A stretch of DNA of 64,000 bases from Climacteris rufus (GCA_013398175.1 VZRZ01006460.1:758283-822282), one strand, 5' to 3'; counted from the stretch's first letter, positions 38,886 to 52,500 are shown. Program-made: numbers and translations. Notes: generated from the sequence alone by a model not told the origin.

Positions 38886-41039
38886 TTTTTGACATAATCA
38901 GCTGAACTGTTTAGTAGCCAAACATGTAGTTAATCATAAATATTTACCCCACCATTTTTCCTGATTTAAAAATTCTTCATCTCCGAGACAAAGCTCCTCT
39001 CCAATTGCCTCTGACAATTGATGGGCCTTACAAAATGTCTGGGAGGGTTTCATAACATTCTTAGCGTGTTGCAAGCACCCTTCTACCCCCGGGGCCTCGG
39101 GGCTCTGAGCAAGTGGGTATGGTTACACAAACATGCCTGGGTGAGAAAAGCAAGGGTGTGGGTTGAGAGTGCCTCCATTTCTCTTTGGTGACTGTCCCCC
39201 TACCTGCCCTTTCCCTACAGTGAGTTTCTCTGCCATGCATTGCGATGAGCTGCTCTGCATTTGGGCTGGAGGATGAGAATTTGGCTGGGCAGTTGGGGCA
39301 GAGGAGGTGCAGCCCTGTGCCTTCACACCGTCTTGCCCTCAGGAGCTTGTGTGCGTGCCCATGCCTTCAGGCAGGAAGCATACTGCAGCATTTCCCTGGA
39401 AAACTGCCTGGTGCCATAAAGTAAAACTTTTAGGAGGCTCTGGTGAGCTCAGCTTGGCAACAGATTGTTGGGAAGATAGACATCAAACTGTGAATAAATT
39501 CAAAGAGTGCCTTTTCTCACCTGTTTGGAGATCTGGAGTTGGCTGTTTTCCGGTGCAACATCTTTCATTTGAAACCTTCCAGGCTGCTTCTGCCAGCCCC
39601 AGATTTTGGTATGAAATTGTGTCCTTTAAAAAAAAGGTGCCTGAAAGAACCAGTGTTGCTTCACCATATTCTGAAAGCAGCAGCTTCCTGGCTACTGCAC
39701 CATGGACCGGTCAGAATTCAGAGGTCTAATGATGTCTCAGGGACTAATGGCTATCAGAAGTGGGCACATGGGGGCAAGGTGTGAGGATGCTCCTGGGGAA
39801 GCCATGCCTTCATTTCTGGAAGGGAGCCAGCAGGTACCTCCCTTCAGCAGGTGGATGTTCCTCGCTTGCCTGGGGACCAGCACAGCCCCCTTCTGCAGCA
39901 GGACACAGGGCATCCCGGTGAAACATCATGACTTCCTGCGTGTGTTTTCTTCCAGAGCTTCCTCCTTGTGGCATTTGGGATTAGTGGCGCATTATTTCCT
40001 AACACATGTTCATTGTGTATCACTTGGGGTACAGATGCTTGGCACCAGCCCAGGAGCACTATTGGGAGCAGTGGCCTCTTGCAGAGTGTCAGTGTCACCT
40101 CAACAGCAGACGGCTCTTCCATCCACTTCCCATAGTGTGCCATTATTTTCCTCCTCCTTACCTTGACTTCTTATCCAGACTACAACCAAGTACCTTCCCG
40201 GCCTCCTGCCCATACCCTGTCACCTGTTCCATCACTCTGAGTCACGGAGTTGATAGTCTTCAGCCTACCATTACTGCCTTCAGCAGTATCGACTTTAGAC
40301 AGGATAGGGTGCCACAGGATCTTTCAGCACTACCTGAGCAGTTTTTAATGGGACTTTTGAATTCTCTCCTATGCAATGTGTGTGGAACCACCCCAAAAGC
40401 AAGCTCTATCTGTGGAGGCAGAACATGAAAATCAAGATGGACAGCCCAAAGTCAGCTATGTCCTGGGGAAGGTAACCAGCTATTAAGAGTGATGCAGTTT
40501 CTTCCTTAGAAATAGGTAAATAAACAAAATAATTGCACATGTTTATTGGGATATGTGTTAAAATGTCAAAACATTTTCACCACAATTATGCAATAAACTG
40601 AACAATTTTATAAGTATGCCTGAGGCTTTCCTGCTCACTTAATTACTCTTTGAAAACTCTATATGAAAGTCAGTTATAAAACTGAATTTGCAACTAAAGC
40701 TGTTCAAACAGAGCTGGATTTGGGACAATATGATGAGTCTGGAAAAGAAGCCTGTGGGAAAAGGGAGTTTGTTTCAACCAAAGTGGAAAATATGCATATT
40801 TTAAGCACAAAACAAAACAAGAACATTTTGACTTTTTGGCTTTTTCCTGCAAGCAGAATATTTTATTAAGGCATCTTTTCTGCCTAAAGATCTCTCAGTG
40901 TTTCAAAATGGGGTGGGTTCACTGGATGGCCACCAGTATAGTAGTTGCCTGTGAGGCTCCACTTGCCCTGTGAAGAGAAGATGGAGAATTGGAGCTTGTT
41001 CTGTGTTTGAGAGGAAGCAGCTTTGGGGGGTGATGGAGA
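38886..41039. other. Non-coding stretch, somewhat GC-richer and open-frame-rich
   Basis: The part at 39,100-40,430 has a higher GC content than its surroundings and several overlapping plus-strand frames of 140-154 codons. No splice-site pair, domain or repeat family was recognised, so no gene is called. Confidence 0.45.
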
Positions 41040-41316
41040 TGAACCCCGACTTTTCACAGTGGTGCATGGCAGGAAGACAAGAGACACCAGTGAAAAGTTG
41101 ATAAAGGAGGGGTGCAGATTGGATGTAAGAGAAAACAATTTTCACTGTTGTCCAGAGAAGTTGTGATGTCTTTGTCCTTTCATATTTCCAAGGGTTGGTT
41201 GGGTAAAGCCCTGAGCAAGTTGGTGTGGTCCCACAGCTGACCCCACTTCAGGGAGGACATTGGACCAGAGACCTCCTGGGGTCCCTTCCATACTGAATTG
41301 TCCTATGATCCTATGG
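41040..41316 (+). mobile_element. CR1 fragment with 3' end
   Basis: Follows sense CR1: CAGTGGTGCATGGCAGGAAG, AGGGGTGCAGATTGGATGTA, GTCCAGAGAAGTTGTGATGT, GGTAAAGCCCTGAGCAAGTT and TGGGGTCCCTTCCATACTGA. It then ends in the ATGATCCTATGG microsatellite-like 3' terminus typical of CR1. Similarity may extend left to about 40,915 but is weak there. 5'-truncated and non-coding. Confidence 0.85.
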
Positions 41317-42178
41317 AAAACACAGTCCACTTTTGAAAGAAAAATATCCAAACACGTACATTTTGTAAAAGCTGAATTTTAACTAATTGTTGAATCATGT
41401 AAAGGACAAAATATATAAACTGTTATATTTATCAACCTTGTAATGAAACCATATCTTCATAGAATTCTGTATTCTTGCTTCTCTGATTTTTCAGAGAGTG
41501 AAATGAAAGAAATTATACAAATTGGCCAATTTTTACTATTTTATTTCTCTCTTAGGAGAAGTCTAAGTTAATTCCTTGGATTCAGAATTTGAATATTGAC
41601 ACTGCAGAATAAACATAAGCAAAATTAGGTTCCGTAGGTTTTAGGACTGACTTGCTGAAATTAATGTATTGTTTTAAAGATTGTATAGAGTTTTATTGTG
41701 ACAACATTTCCCCAATAAATGACCTGTTTTGAAAATCCAACTGATTCTTTACTGAGATAGCTTCCAGAAGGAAAGTGAACGGAATGTGTGATGTGATGTG
41801 GTGCTATAAACCCCAATGTTGTAATCTGCTGCCTCTGAAGAGGTGGACTGACAGGAGATAAGACGACTAATTTTTCTGCCTTGTGGCTCTGATGTGGTTA
41901 TGCTGCTGAGTGGTGTCTTTGGATTTTGGTTGTTTATTATCAGGAAAAAGTTGACAGGTTAGTTTCAGAGAGCTAAAGCAGGTGGGGTGAGTTAATGTCT
42001 TATAAGAGGAGCAAGTAGTTTGGCTAAAATAAAGCAGTAAACTTTAGAAGTCCCAGAGGACTGGAATCACTACAACAGGAGAAAACATCTTAGTGTTTTG
42101 TCAGAAATGCAGCGAGTACTAACTCAGACTCTGTTTTGCTAGGGTGCATTAATTGGACAATATTTCATCTCCTTTCAG
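41317..42178. other. Sequence left of the candidate exon, probably intron
   Basis: AT-rich with no repeat recognised. It ends in the pyrimidine-rich CATCTCCTTTCAG acceptor. Confidence 0.4.
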
Positions 42179-42308
42179 GTACTATGATGTACCAGGCAGA
42201 CACTACACTCTCCAGGAGAACCAAGCACAGTCTGTAGTCTGTCCCCACTCTTATGCCCTTCCAGCAATATCAATGTCTACGGCCTCATTACCAGCAGCAC
42301 TTAGAAAG
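42179..42308 (+). CDS. Candidate internal coding exon (130 bp), gene not recognised
   Basis: The exon is bounded by an acceptor (TTTCATCTCCTTTCAG|G, AG at 42,177-42,178) and a consensus donor (AGAAAG|GTAAGA, GT at 42,309-42,310). The first base finishes a codon begun in the previous exon (intron phase 2), and 43 complete codons then end exactly at the donor (phase 0). No stop occurs across the 43 codons. The peptide begins YYDVPGRHYTLQENQAQ and ends SLPAALRK; it is polar, with serine, alanine and glutamine. YDVP is a YxxP-type site that, when tyrosine-phosphorylated, is bound by Crk-family SH2 domains in adaptor proteins such as p130Cas. That is only a motif match. I do not recognise the protein. 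If real, the exon belongs to a plus-strand gene whose other exons lie outside or in gaps, perhaps starting in the CpG island at 10-11 kb. Chance remains possible, since a 43-codon open stretch is not rare. Confidence 0.5.
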
Positions 42309-45095
42309 GTAAGAGAAAACTAAATATGTGTGTTTATATAAACATATATATACAAATGCACTTATATATGTCATAAAGATGACTGTTCTGAAAACAGAAT
42401 TTAACAGAAGGCATAATTGTAATCTTCCTTTAGAAGACCTGTGTTTGAAGTACTGAAAATTTTCAAATTAATATCATGTACAGAAATAAGGAAGGTACAT
42501 AATGACTATAGCTGTCATGAAGAGCCAACAAAGCAAATGGCTCGAGGAAATCTTCCACATGCTCCCACAAACCATATTGCTTTTTCCTTTTATTCATAAA
42601 AAATATATAAGCCAAAATAATAAAGGAACAGCACCTACACTGCCACAGTTTCTCACTTAACCCTTACTGTTTTCTCTGTAAGTTTTTTTCCCAGAGAAGG
42701 AGAAATGGCTACACATTTGTTTCTAGTGTTCATTTAGCTCATGTAGTGTTACTCATTTGCTTGGCAGCAGTATTGCATGGAAGCAAGCTAGGGAAAATGC
42801 TAATTACTCCTGTTCTAATGTGAGAACTTAATTTTAGATTGCAGACAAAGTTGTGCAATGCCATTCTTGTCTTTATTGTAATCTTTCCATGGAGAGAGAA
42901 ATACTGTTTTTCCACATTAACAAAAGTACTCAGCAGGCCAGTAATTGAAAAAGCTGCTTTCTTCTTGGTTGTGGAATTAATATTCATCTGAATATATTTG
43001 ATGAAGGCTTAAAATATTCTGTCTTTAAAACAAATGCATTTATTGTCTAGTCTTCTTAAGCCAGCAGATCTCATCTACTAATTTCTGTATTTGGAAAAGG
43101 CTAACCCCACAAACCCTACACAAACACTAACCCCAAACATCCCTTTTGGTCTCATTCAGCACCTTAGTGCTATTGATACTGTTGAAACATCCCGCAAAAA
43201 GCTCTCAGTTCTTCACAAAACAGCAGAATGGCACATTACTGTGATGGGATGACATTCCATTGTAGTAGAGCTAGCTGGGGAATTAGCTTTCTGACAGAAA
43301 AAAAATTGCTGTTCACACTATTGCTATCTTGGATGGACTTGTGTTTTAGCTCCTTGCAAGGACTTCTAGAAAAGCAAGTAGATGTTTGGTATTTTTCAGT
43401 GTAAAGAATAGCAGGATTCAGCTGTTACTTAGTGAGCTCTGAGTTGGCATTTAGTTCTTCTTTTGGAATAATTTGTTCATACTTACAGCTAAATTAAACT
43501 GTTGGGGTGTCATTTCTCTAACCTGGAACCAATCCATTTGTACTAAGAACATGTCCAACCTTTTAAATGAAGCTTCTGAAAGTGTATGAGACCAGGCCAC
43601 ATAATTTTGTACTTTGATGTGTAACACAAAGGTCTGATTGTTAGATAAAGCATAAAAATCAAGGAAATTGCCTGTGGGGGATGTGTGTGTGAATTCAGCA
43701 GTTTCTTTTGTAATGGGATAATCAACTAATGTGTGTAATAACATAGTCACCTGCTGATGACAGATGGTTTATGGGGATGGGGATTTAACAAAGCCCTGCC
43801 TTCCCTCAGCTTTTCTTGTGGGAGAGTGGTAGAAAACGGTGCATTACAAAACAAAAGCTGTTTGCATCAGGCTCCTCTCTGCTGCTGTTCTTTCTATGGA
43901 AATCTGTTCATAAGCCTTTCAAAGGTAAATGTACTAAGTAGTCTTGCAGAATAATGTACACAGACTAATTTGTTTCATCCTCTGTTTTTGTCTAATTCAT
44001 ATTATTCCCTTTACCTTGGGTAATTAAGAACTGACTCCAGCAATGACTAAAACAGACAAGCTCTCCTACATTCTTTTATTAATTAAACAGTCTTCCTAAG
44101 AAACTTTGCTTATCAGTCTCTGTTGCTCATAACATTTGGTTTTGTCTTCTGGGAGAAAAAAGAGTAATTTTGTTTTGCTTTTTTCCTTTCCCTTCTTGTA
44201 GTAGTGATTATTAAGTGATTGAGTACACTTTCACCTAGATTGCCTTCCACTCTCAGCCAGTTCGTGCCCTACTAGTCAGCAGAAGATCTAAAATAGCCAC
44301 TCCCTTAATGGTTTTCTTCACCTTCTGAAGAAAAAGCTGTCCCCAGCATATTCCAAGAACTTGTTGGACTGTCTCCTTCTTGTGTTTATTTTCCAACAGA
44401 AAAAAACAAACTAATTCCAAGAAGTAATTACATCCTTTTGGATGCTTCCCTTGCTTGATCAAAAAACAGACTTCTCTCCACCCAAAAAGCTACTCTATAA
44501 TAAACTTCTATCATAACATACCCTGTTTTTCTCTTTTCATCTTCTTCCAGAACTGTTTAACAAATCTTCATCTTACCTATTCCTGTACTTCATAGCAACT
44601 GTCCTTGATGTGCAGTGCAAGTTTGTTTCTCTTTCTTTTTGTTTGACTTCCATAAACAGTGATGGTAAAACAGCAGGAAATTAAAAAATGTTTAAGATTT
44701 TGCTCGATAGTATTACTCCGTACATAAATGTTGTGTTGTCCAAATTATAAGGCAAAAATACGTCCTTTCACTACATCATGTTCTTAGGAAAAGAGTGACA
44801 TCCTTCTATAACAGTATTTATTTCTCATCAAATACTTCTGTCGTTGATTCAGATGTACTTTTAGTTCTGTACAAAGATTTCCACTTTTTTTCCATTTGCA
44901 AGGCTGTCTGGAATTAATAATTTTGTTTATTGTAAGATTCTGATTTGAAAAACCAAAACTGTCAGCTATATAACAATGAAAGATTTCAGAGTGCTTTTAT
45001 CAAAATATAAATAGCATATGTTTATTAAGTCACTGGAGGTAACTGGAGCTATGAGAAATTAAAAATCATACAAATTTGAGTATATGTTTCATTTT
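42309..45095. other. Sequence right of the candidate exon, probably intron
   Basis: AT-rich, including a TATA/ACAT-rich microsatellite-like patch at about 42,335-42,372. No further exon or repeat family recognised. Confidence 0.4.
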
Positions 45096-45196
45096 GGGGT
45101 TCAATCCCCATATAGGCCACTCACTCAAAAGTTGGACGTGATGATCCTTGTGGGTCCCTTCCAATTCAGAATATTCTGTGATTCTGTATGATTCTT
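45096..45196 (+). mobile_element. SINE fragment: tRNA 3' end fused to a CR1 tail (TguSINE1-like)
   Basis: GGGGTTCAATCCCCATATAGGCCAC reads as the T arm with B box (GGTTCAATCCC at 45,098-45,108) and the acceptor-stem 3' end of a tRNA close to tRNA-Ile. It runs directly into TTGGACGTGATGATCCTTG, TGGGTCCCTTCCAATTCAG and a final ATTCTGTGATTCTGTATGAT, which is the CR1 3' end. This junction is what the CR1-mobilised SINE of songbirds looks like. The tRNA A-box half is missing, so the copy is 5'-truncated and could not be transcribed by Pol III from its own promoter. Confidence 0.75.
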
Positions 45197-47379
45197 GACT
45201 TTTCTTGTCCTGTACTATTTAATGTGCAAAACATTTGTTTCATGAAAATTATTAGCAGTTTCTCTTTTTGTATTATAGCAACTAGACATTTGCTAACACA
45301 TTATTAAATATTAAAAAGCCCTCTGAAATAATTTCTAGATGTCAGATCCACAAAATACACTATTTCTGGGTTTCTAAAACTCAGCTTATTCCTTTTCCTT
45401 TTTCCAAATAATGCATTACATCACTGCATTACATTTCCACAATCCAGTTTTGCTCATGAAGCTAAATACAATATTTGATGTCCTTGAGTTTGTTTGCAAA
45501 TGAAGGGGCAATAGTTTTATTAGATTCCTGTTTATATTCAAAATGTCTGTGGGGATTCACACTGAGGATTGTTTAAGCTGTCATATAACCTATACTGCAT
45601 GAAGCAGATAGCTGTGGCCATGATTTAATTTTCTTTTTTTTGTATCTTTTAGACTGTTTAATTAATAAAATAATGTGACCAAACAATGTTCTGACTATGA
45701 ATGAAGAAACAATTTCCTGAATATTTGTTCATTCCGTTCTCCTTGGATAAATAATAATTCAATCTTAGAACCAAGTCACAGATAAAATGTGTATTTTTCA
45801 GTCATACAGCTTCAATAGTAACAAAATATTAATACCAAGGGAGAAGAATCCTACCTGTGATATGGCAAACTTAAATGACCTTAAATTACGTAGTTAAAGA
45901 CAAACAGGTGCTGAGCTGATAGGATTCCGCATAGTTAAGCTGAAAGGCATTTACTCACCTAGAGAGTAATTTCATATTTAGATCGACTTCTGCAGATAGT
46001 AAAATGAGTGAATGAAAATAGAGTTCTTAATACTTCATTATGTATACATTTCCTGTGCATTAGCAATAATGATCACAAAAATCTAGACTTCAAAATTCCA
46101 TGCGAAATACTTAGACTTCAACATTTTTTTTCAAAGTCCCATCTGTGTGCTTTAATGCTGTCTCTCCTCTTATATTCAGGTGTTGATTAGTCATATTTTC
46201 AGTCTTATAACCAGGTACCTGTCTAAAGGTTTCTCAGGATTCTCCATCTAGATAAGAGTTCTCACACCTACTTGTACCTGAACACAGCCACTGCCTTTCA
46301 CACAAAGATTCATTCTATGACATGAATATTCATCGAAGGAAACTGGGTGGAGTACTTCTAACACCCAGGTGTGACTATGGAAGCCCATTCTGTGTCATAT
46401 TACTGGATTAAATGAGTTTATTCTATCACTGCCTTTGCCATATTCCTGAGACAGCAGATATGCAGATCCCTAATTCCTCCTCTCTTTTAACTCACCTTTC
46501 AAGATGATATTTCATCAAGGTTTAAGATATTTTCATTTTAGGATTCTTCATCTGCTTCTTTAATTTCTGTCTGCGTTGCTCAGAGAAGTGTTAGCAAAAC
46601 ATCCAGCCCAGGTCCTCATACTGCTTCTTCTTACAGTGGTTTATTTTCTCAAGAAATAACTAAACCTGAAGTCTATTTAGGATCCACGGGGTTATTAAAT
46701 TACCTCCCAGAGTGATGTTGAAATGGTAGAAACAAAGTGTTTTATACTGCCATTTGATAAATTTCCATACCAAGTAACTGAGAAAGCAGGTGAGTCACTT
46801 TCCGAAGTAACTGACAACAAAAGAATCAGTTTGTGGATAGGTGAGAGGAACCTGTCAGGAGGAGAACAAGTCATTGCCTTAAGGTTCACCCCAATTTTTA
46901 ATAGATAAGTCCTTTCAATGGTTAACCAATCTCCTTCCAGAATATGAGACTGAAAGAAGAGAAGGCATCCTTCTCCAGCTTGGAATCAGAAAGCTAAACA
47001 AAACCTTGCAGCCAAGGTCCTACAAAATGAGTCATGCAGGGGTTAAGAATATTTGCTGGCGTTGGTTTCTCAAGGGAGAAATCCCCCCTCACCCCCCACA
47101 GTTTCAGGACAGCACAAACCTGCCTTGTGCAAAGGCTTAAGGGAGAAAGGAAGGCCAAATTATAAGATGCTGAAGCATTTTTTTCTTTTGAGGTGAAGGG
47201 CAGGTATAGCAAGGCAGTCACCTAAGACAAGCCTAGGTGAGGCGGGGGGCTGGGCTTCTCCTTGGTTTTGTTTTGTTTTCTTTTACAGTCTAGATAGGTC
47301 CTCCCTCAGGAGGAGTAGGTTATATCATTCCAGCTAATTGAATGTTGCAGCAGGACAAAGTTTTATAGTATTACTTGGG

Positions 47380-47395
47380 AAAAAAAAAAAAAAAA
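47380..47395 (+). repeat. Poly-A run (16)
   Basis: Uninterrupted A run. No retroposed gene was identified on its left. Confidence 0.9.
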
Positions 47396-49492
47396 CAGGA
47401 AAAAAGCCTGCTCACTGCTGTGCTGGATTAATGGATTCTTGCCAGAGTCTGTATCTGCTTAAATACAGTTGCGGTCAACTTTTGTATAAAATGCGCTATG
47501 ATCGGTTGTATTTTTTTTCTCTTCTTCAGGATAACTATTGTGTTCCTTACCTGGAAAAATTAGTTATTCCTTGTGTGGGAAATACAACAAGGACCGGTTA
47601 GTTTGGTTGTAGACCTCACTGAGACTGCGTGTTCAGTGCAGACAGGTCGTTTGCTACCATGTGGTGGTTCCAGCCACCATCCTTCCCTAAGTGTAACTTG
47701 TTTCCTTGAAATAATGGTCACACTTCCCACCTCCCTCCCAGGCTTAACCAGTTGAATCATTTTCCTTTTTTCTTTCTTTTCTTTCTTAGTTTTTTTTCTA
47801 CTAGGAATTCCCCCTTGCTACTAGACACATAGGTTCAAAATCCCTTGATAATCCCCACAAAAAGCTGGCATTTGCTTACTCCCTTTTCAGTTACTCATGT
47901 TTGTGCTTGCTTGCTGTCCTGATGTTTTTGTGTGAGTTGCAGAAAACTATATAGAGAGAATGGAAAAAGAACAGATGTGGTGAAGCATAGATCACATGAG
48001 AGTTCTTTGACAACACTCAGAACAGTTACATTATTCATTGTCTGGATGGCTTTTAATAGGATGTTATTGTGCTGACCAGCACAGTAATTCCTTATTATGG
48101 TTTAAAATGTCTAGGAAAACATGAGAATGCTATAACAGTTTATTCAAGTTGGGTTTGGTTTTTTTTTTTTTCCTTTTATCATTTCTACGCAGTTTATTCC
48201 TATTCTTGGGCTGCAACCATGATGTAATTTGGGCAAGAATGTGATGTTAATAGGAGAAGAACACTGAAGTCTTTACTTTGAAATTCATGGTGGGGAGAAT
48301 TAATCAAGTTCTCAATCCAAACCAGTTGAGTAGGGTGGAGAAATGTGGGGAGCAAAAATGAATGCTTCGTTTTGCCCTGGCCATGCCAGCATTTGTTATA
48401 GGGTTGACAAAGAATTTATACACTTAACAAATACTTAATTTGCTCTGTTCTTTAAACTTTTAGGATATTTTAAGATGTTGAGCTCTGAGTCATGCTCTGT
48501 TTTGCAATAGTATGAGATAATACAGAAGTATTTTTTCAGAATTATTTAGTTGATAAATATGCAATTCATAATTAAAAACACAACACCACCATAACCATTG
48601 AGAAACAAACAGAATTTAGATAGTACTGAAATCATTATGGAAGCCAGGAAATGCAGAAGTGGGACACAATTTAAACACTGACAATTTAAGTCACAGTGAT
48701 GTCTCCCACAAACACTTGTGCTCTGGGAAGCCACTGTATCTTAAATTACTTGTCCACAGGGTTTGGTGAGTAGTGTCATAAACTAGTAAACTGAAATGAC
48801 ATGGCAAATGTTAGAACCCACAAAGTACAGGGGGACTAATTTGAATATAGTTCCTATGAAAACACTTTCCATTGATAGGATGTTTAAGAGCGTGGTCTAC
48901 AGAGACTTAATGGCAGTGTTGACTGCCATAAGTACGTGTAACTGAAAGAGATGCTCAGAATCATGGAAACAAAGCAAAATTGATCCCAGCATGTACAGAC
49001 AGTCTTTGTGTAATACCACCTGCTAGCAAGAACCCACACGTAGGCAAGCTCTTCCTAAAGAACAGTACCAAATAAGTGGAGGACTCAACTACGCTTTTGT
49101 TAATTCTTTCAACATAAGCCTTTCTCAACATTAACACTAAAAACTATAGAAGTAGCAGAGCCCTTATACAAGCAGTTTACTTTTAACAGTGCATGGGTGC
49201 TGTTGTACCTGCAGGAATGCTGAATTAGGACATTTGGACAGACAGGTGTAGTTTTAAGTCACCATTGGTGAGGTTTCATGGACTGATAGAACCTAGACAC
49301 CATGTCTGTTTTAAAGAAAAGAATAAAGATAAATGGGATATGAATTTGAGTACATCAAGCCCATTTGCTTTTAGGCTGTGATAATTGCACATCCATTGCT
49401 TTACCTGTGTCTGTTCTTTGCTACAGACTCAATAAGAGGAGGGAGAGGGGACAAGAGGGATACCAGAGAGGAGGGACCAAAAAGATTGCACC

Positions 49493-49536
49493 AAAGCAAG
49501 CCAAAATCCCAAAGCAAGCCAAAATCCCAAAGCGAG
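49493..49536 (+). repeat. 18-bp tandem repeat, 2.4 copies
   Basis: AAAGCAAGCCAAAATCCC occurs exactly twice (49,493-49,510 and 49,511-49,528), followed by a partial third copy. The period is a multiple of three and keeps a short 64-codon frame open, but nothing else suggests coding. Confidence 0.9.
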
Positions 49537-52500
49537 AACAATTAATTATTTATAGATGAAGTTCACAAGAGATAGGAAAGAAAGCTAACCAAAAAATGGA
49601 AGTAGGAGTGTTCAGAACACTGAATAAGCAGTTTGTCATTGAAGTAAGTGCTTTCAGATTCTAGGATTCTGCTGTAAGTCAGGTTTATTTTATGTCTCTG
49701 CTTAAAGGACCACAATTTTGCTGATATCATCACTAAAAGAGTAAGAGATTTTTAGTAGAATTGCCTAACATGATTGATCTGCCTGAGACACTTGACAGAA
49801 TTAAGGATTCCTTTGTTAAGAGTATCCATAATGATAGGTACCTTTGGTTAAGCATCATTCTGTCCAGGTTTCCCAGGACACAGGAAGAATTCATAACACT
49901 GCAGCAGAGATGCTCTGTGATCATAGAGATAGGATTCTTTAATAGAAGACCATGGCAGGTGTCTCAATTCAGCCATATTTGCTAATAGTGGAGACAGAAG
50001 AATCAAGCAACTAGTTATACAGTGTCATACTTATTGTGTAGGCAGAGACCAAAATTATGAGAAGTGCCGATGTCAAAAAGCTTGGGCATCAGGTCCACTA
50101 TAAAACTATCTGATTATCAGGATTTGGCTTTATAACACAGCTCACTAAAGACCTGCTCATCCTTTTGTCTTCCAAAAAGTCTGGAAATGTATGGCTAATT
50201 ACAGCACAAGAGAGGTTCTCATACATCCTCAAGAGAGGATCCATGACAAAACCTCTTTGAGTATTGCTCAACAAAATTACTTCTCTGCTTAATAAAATAC
50301 CATGCTGCTGACTAGACTGATGGCATCACGGCAATTTCCTTGTCGTTCCATTTTTTTCCATATTCCCAGCTCATTATTCTTCTTATCCCCATTTGAACCA
50401 TTTCATTTCATTTCAGTATTAACTTACAAAGGTTTTCATTTTGCTGTTTCCAACATGGCTTAAGACACCAACTCTCTTATTTCCTAAAAATAACATCTAG
50501 GTTAGGTTATGTCCAATTCTTATGGCTGGTTCAGACAGACCTTGGAAATACCCTTTTCTCTTGTATTTCTGCTGCCTTTTGGTGAGTTTAATAGAAAAAC
50601 ATTTAAGCTGTGTTTGATTGTAGGTGTACAGGACTGCAGCTGACAACAAACATGGGCCTTAGAGAAGTGCAAAAGACAGGAGGGAAGATGCCATGGAGTT
50701 ACTCGGTATTGTCATAGAAGGAGCACAGGCCCTGGAATATTGGTGCAAGAGGAATCTGTCTTGAAGTCTAATACTTTGGTATTCAAGATGGCAGTGGATG
50801 TACTGAGTCAAGAAGGCTACCTTCACCCCTCTAGAATGTATTTAAAGGCAGAATAGGGATAGCAGTAAATTCTTACTCTGATAGCCATCTTTCAAGTATT
50901 CACACAGTTTATTGAGGAGTTGTTTGGGTTCTAGATGTACAATTAGAAAAACCCAAACAAACTTTACACTTGTATCAGACATCTTACATGTTTTTATTCT
51001 TGGCAGGCAACTTCAGATAGATGTCACTTGGACAACTCTTCTTCCAAGCAATGCAATACATTCACCTTGATGTGGGGGAAGTATGAAAAGGTTATGTTCA
51101 ACTGTACGTTGAACCTGAATCCTGAAGAGTCTTCATGTTGAGCTATGTTTGGAATCGAATTTGATCTCATTTATTGCATGCTCCATGTAATACTGTGAAC
51201 AAATTTAGTGGCAGCAATGGATGAAAATGTGTTTCTGTTTGAGAAGATTAGCGATGGCTTAATATGAGCACTGGTCCTGGAACGTGATAGTGCTGAGGTC
51301 TTCAGGGCTGGATTGCTGCATAAACTACAGTCTCCCAAGCAGGGACAAAATAAAAGGCCTATCAAACCAGAACACTACTGTGCTTTGCAGCAGTGAGATA
51401 ATGGAGAGCCACATACTCACTGTGGTGTTGCCCAGGGAAGGCAATGAACCACTCATGGATTGCGAATTACTAAGGAGGTCTGTAATTAATGACCAAGCAT
51501 TGACAGTACATAATGACTCTGGTAATGGTGACATGGGAGTGTGCACCAGGCAGTCTAATATTATCAGTGACCATCCTTTATCTGCCCCACCTCTGTGTAT
51601 CGTCATGCCAAACACCCAGCTACATAGTATTTCAACATTTCACAGGTGTTACTTATGCTAGTGTGTAACTTTTCCTCAGGATGACACCAGGCCCTTTACT
51701 GCTTTCTTCCCAAAGGGTATACTCCTCCCTTCTCTTTCCCTTGGTGACTACAGTCCTGTGAAGTTGCTCTTTGAATCACCAAGGATTTGTTCCTGGCCTC
51801 CACACTGGGCTACTGTGCAGTGATCTGTGTGGAAAGCTGAGGACTTGTTCTGCATCATGCTTTTCTTGTACCATTTCCACACTTGTGCAATGTGTTGGAA
51901 TGGTTTTCAGGACCTTGGCAGCCAGCTCTGCTCTCTCCTTGGGTGTGGCCCTCTTTCCATTTTGCCATGCTACGTGACCAGGTGGCTCAGCACAGTACAC
52001 CCGAGCACCCTCACATCTGAGGAGGTTGCGACACAAAGCTTTTACTAATAGTTCATTCCTCCTGACCAGGCTTTTGCCACTTTTGGAGCTATATAATGCA
52101 TATGACAATTAAGAATGTGTATATGCACACATATATGTGTAATTTATTGCTCTGTAGTTATACCTGCAGTGTAATAATGGGTTTGAAGAGGGTAGTCATG
52201 AAAAACTTCATCTTTCTGGTTTTATTGTCTGAAGAACTGAATTACAGTGAATAAGTTGGAATGCTTCTTCACTTACCTCTTTAAAATAAGCACTTGACCT
52301 GCCATGGCTCAAGATCTGCAAAAGCAAAGCATGATTCACTTTGAAAGAAAAAAAAAAAAGAAAAAAACTTTCTAAACTACTGTTTGAGTAAGATTTAGAG
52401 ATTGTAAAAGAAATTTACCATTTCTACAAACTAGTGTTCATTTAATTTTCAAAATCACAATAGGTAACATTTCACCAGGTAAGTTTTGAGTTTGTTGTGG

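Noticed and set aside
39307..40428. Three overlapping plus-strand frames of 140-154 codons
   Set aside because: They are in different reading frames over the same DNA and the region is GC-richer, which lengthens frames by chance. No domain seen.
45098..45170. tRNA gene suggested by the B-box GGTTCAATCCC
   Set aside because: No A box, anticodon arm or 5' acceptor strand upstream. It is the truncated tRNA part of a SINE.
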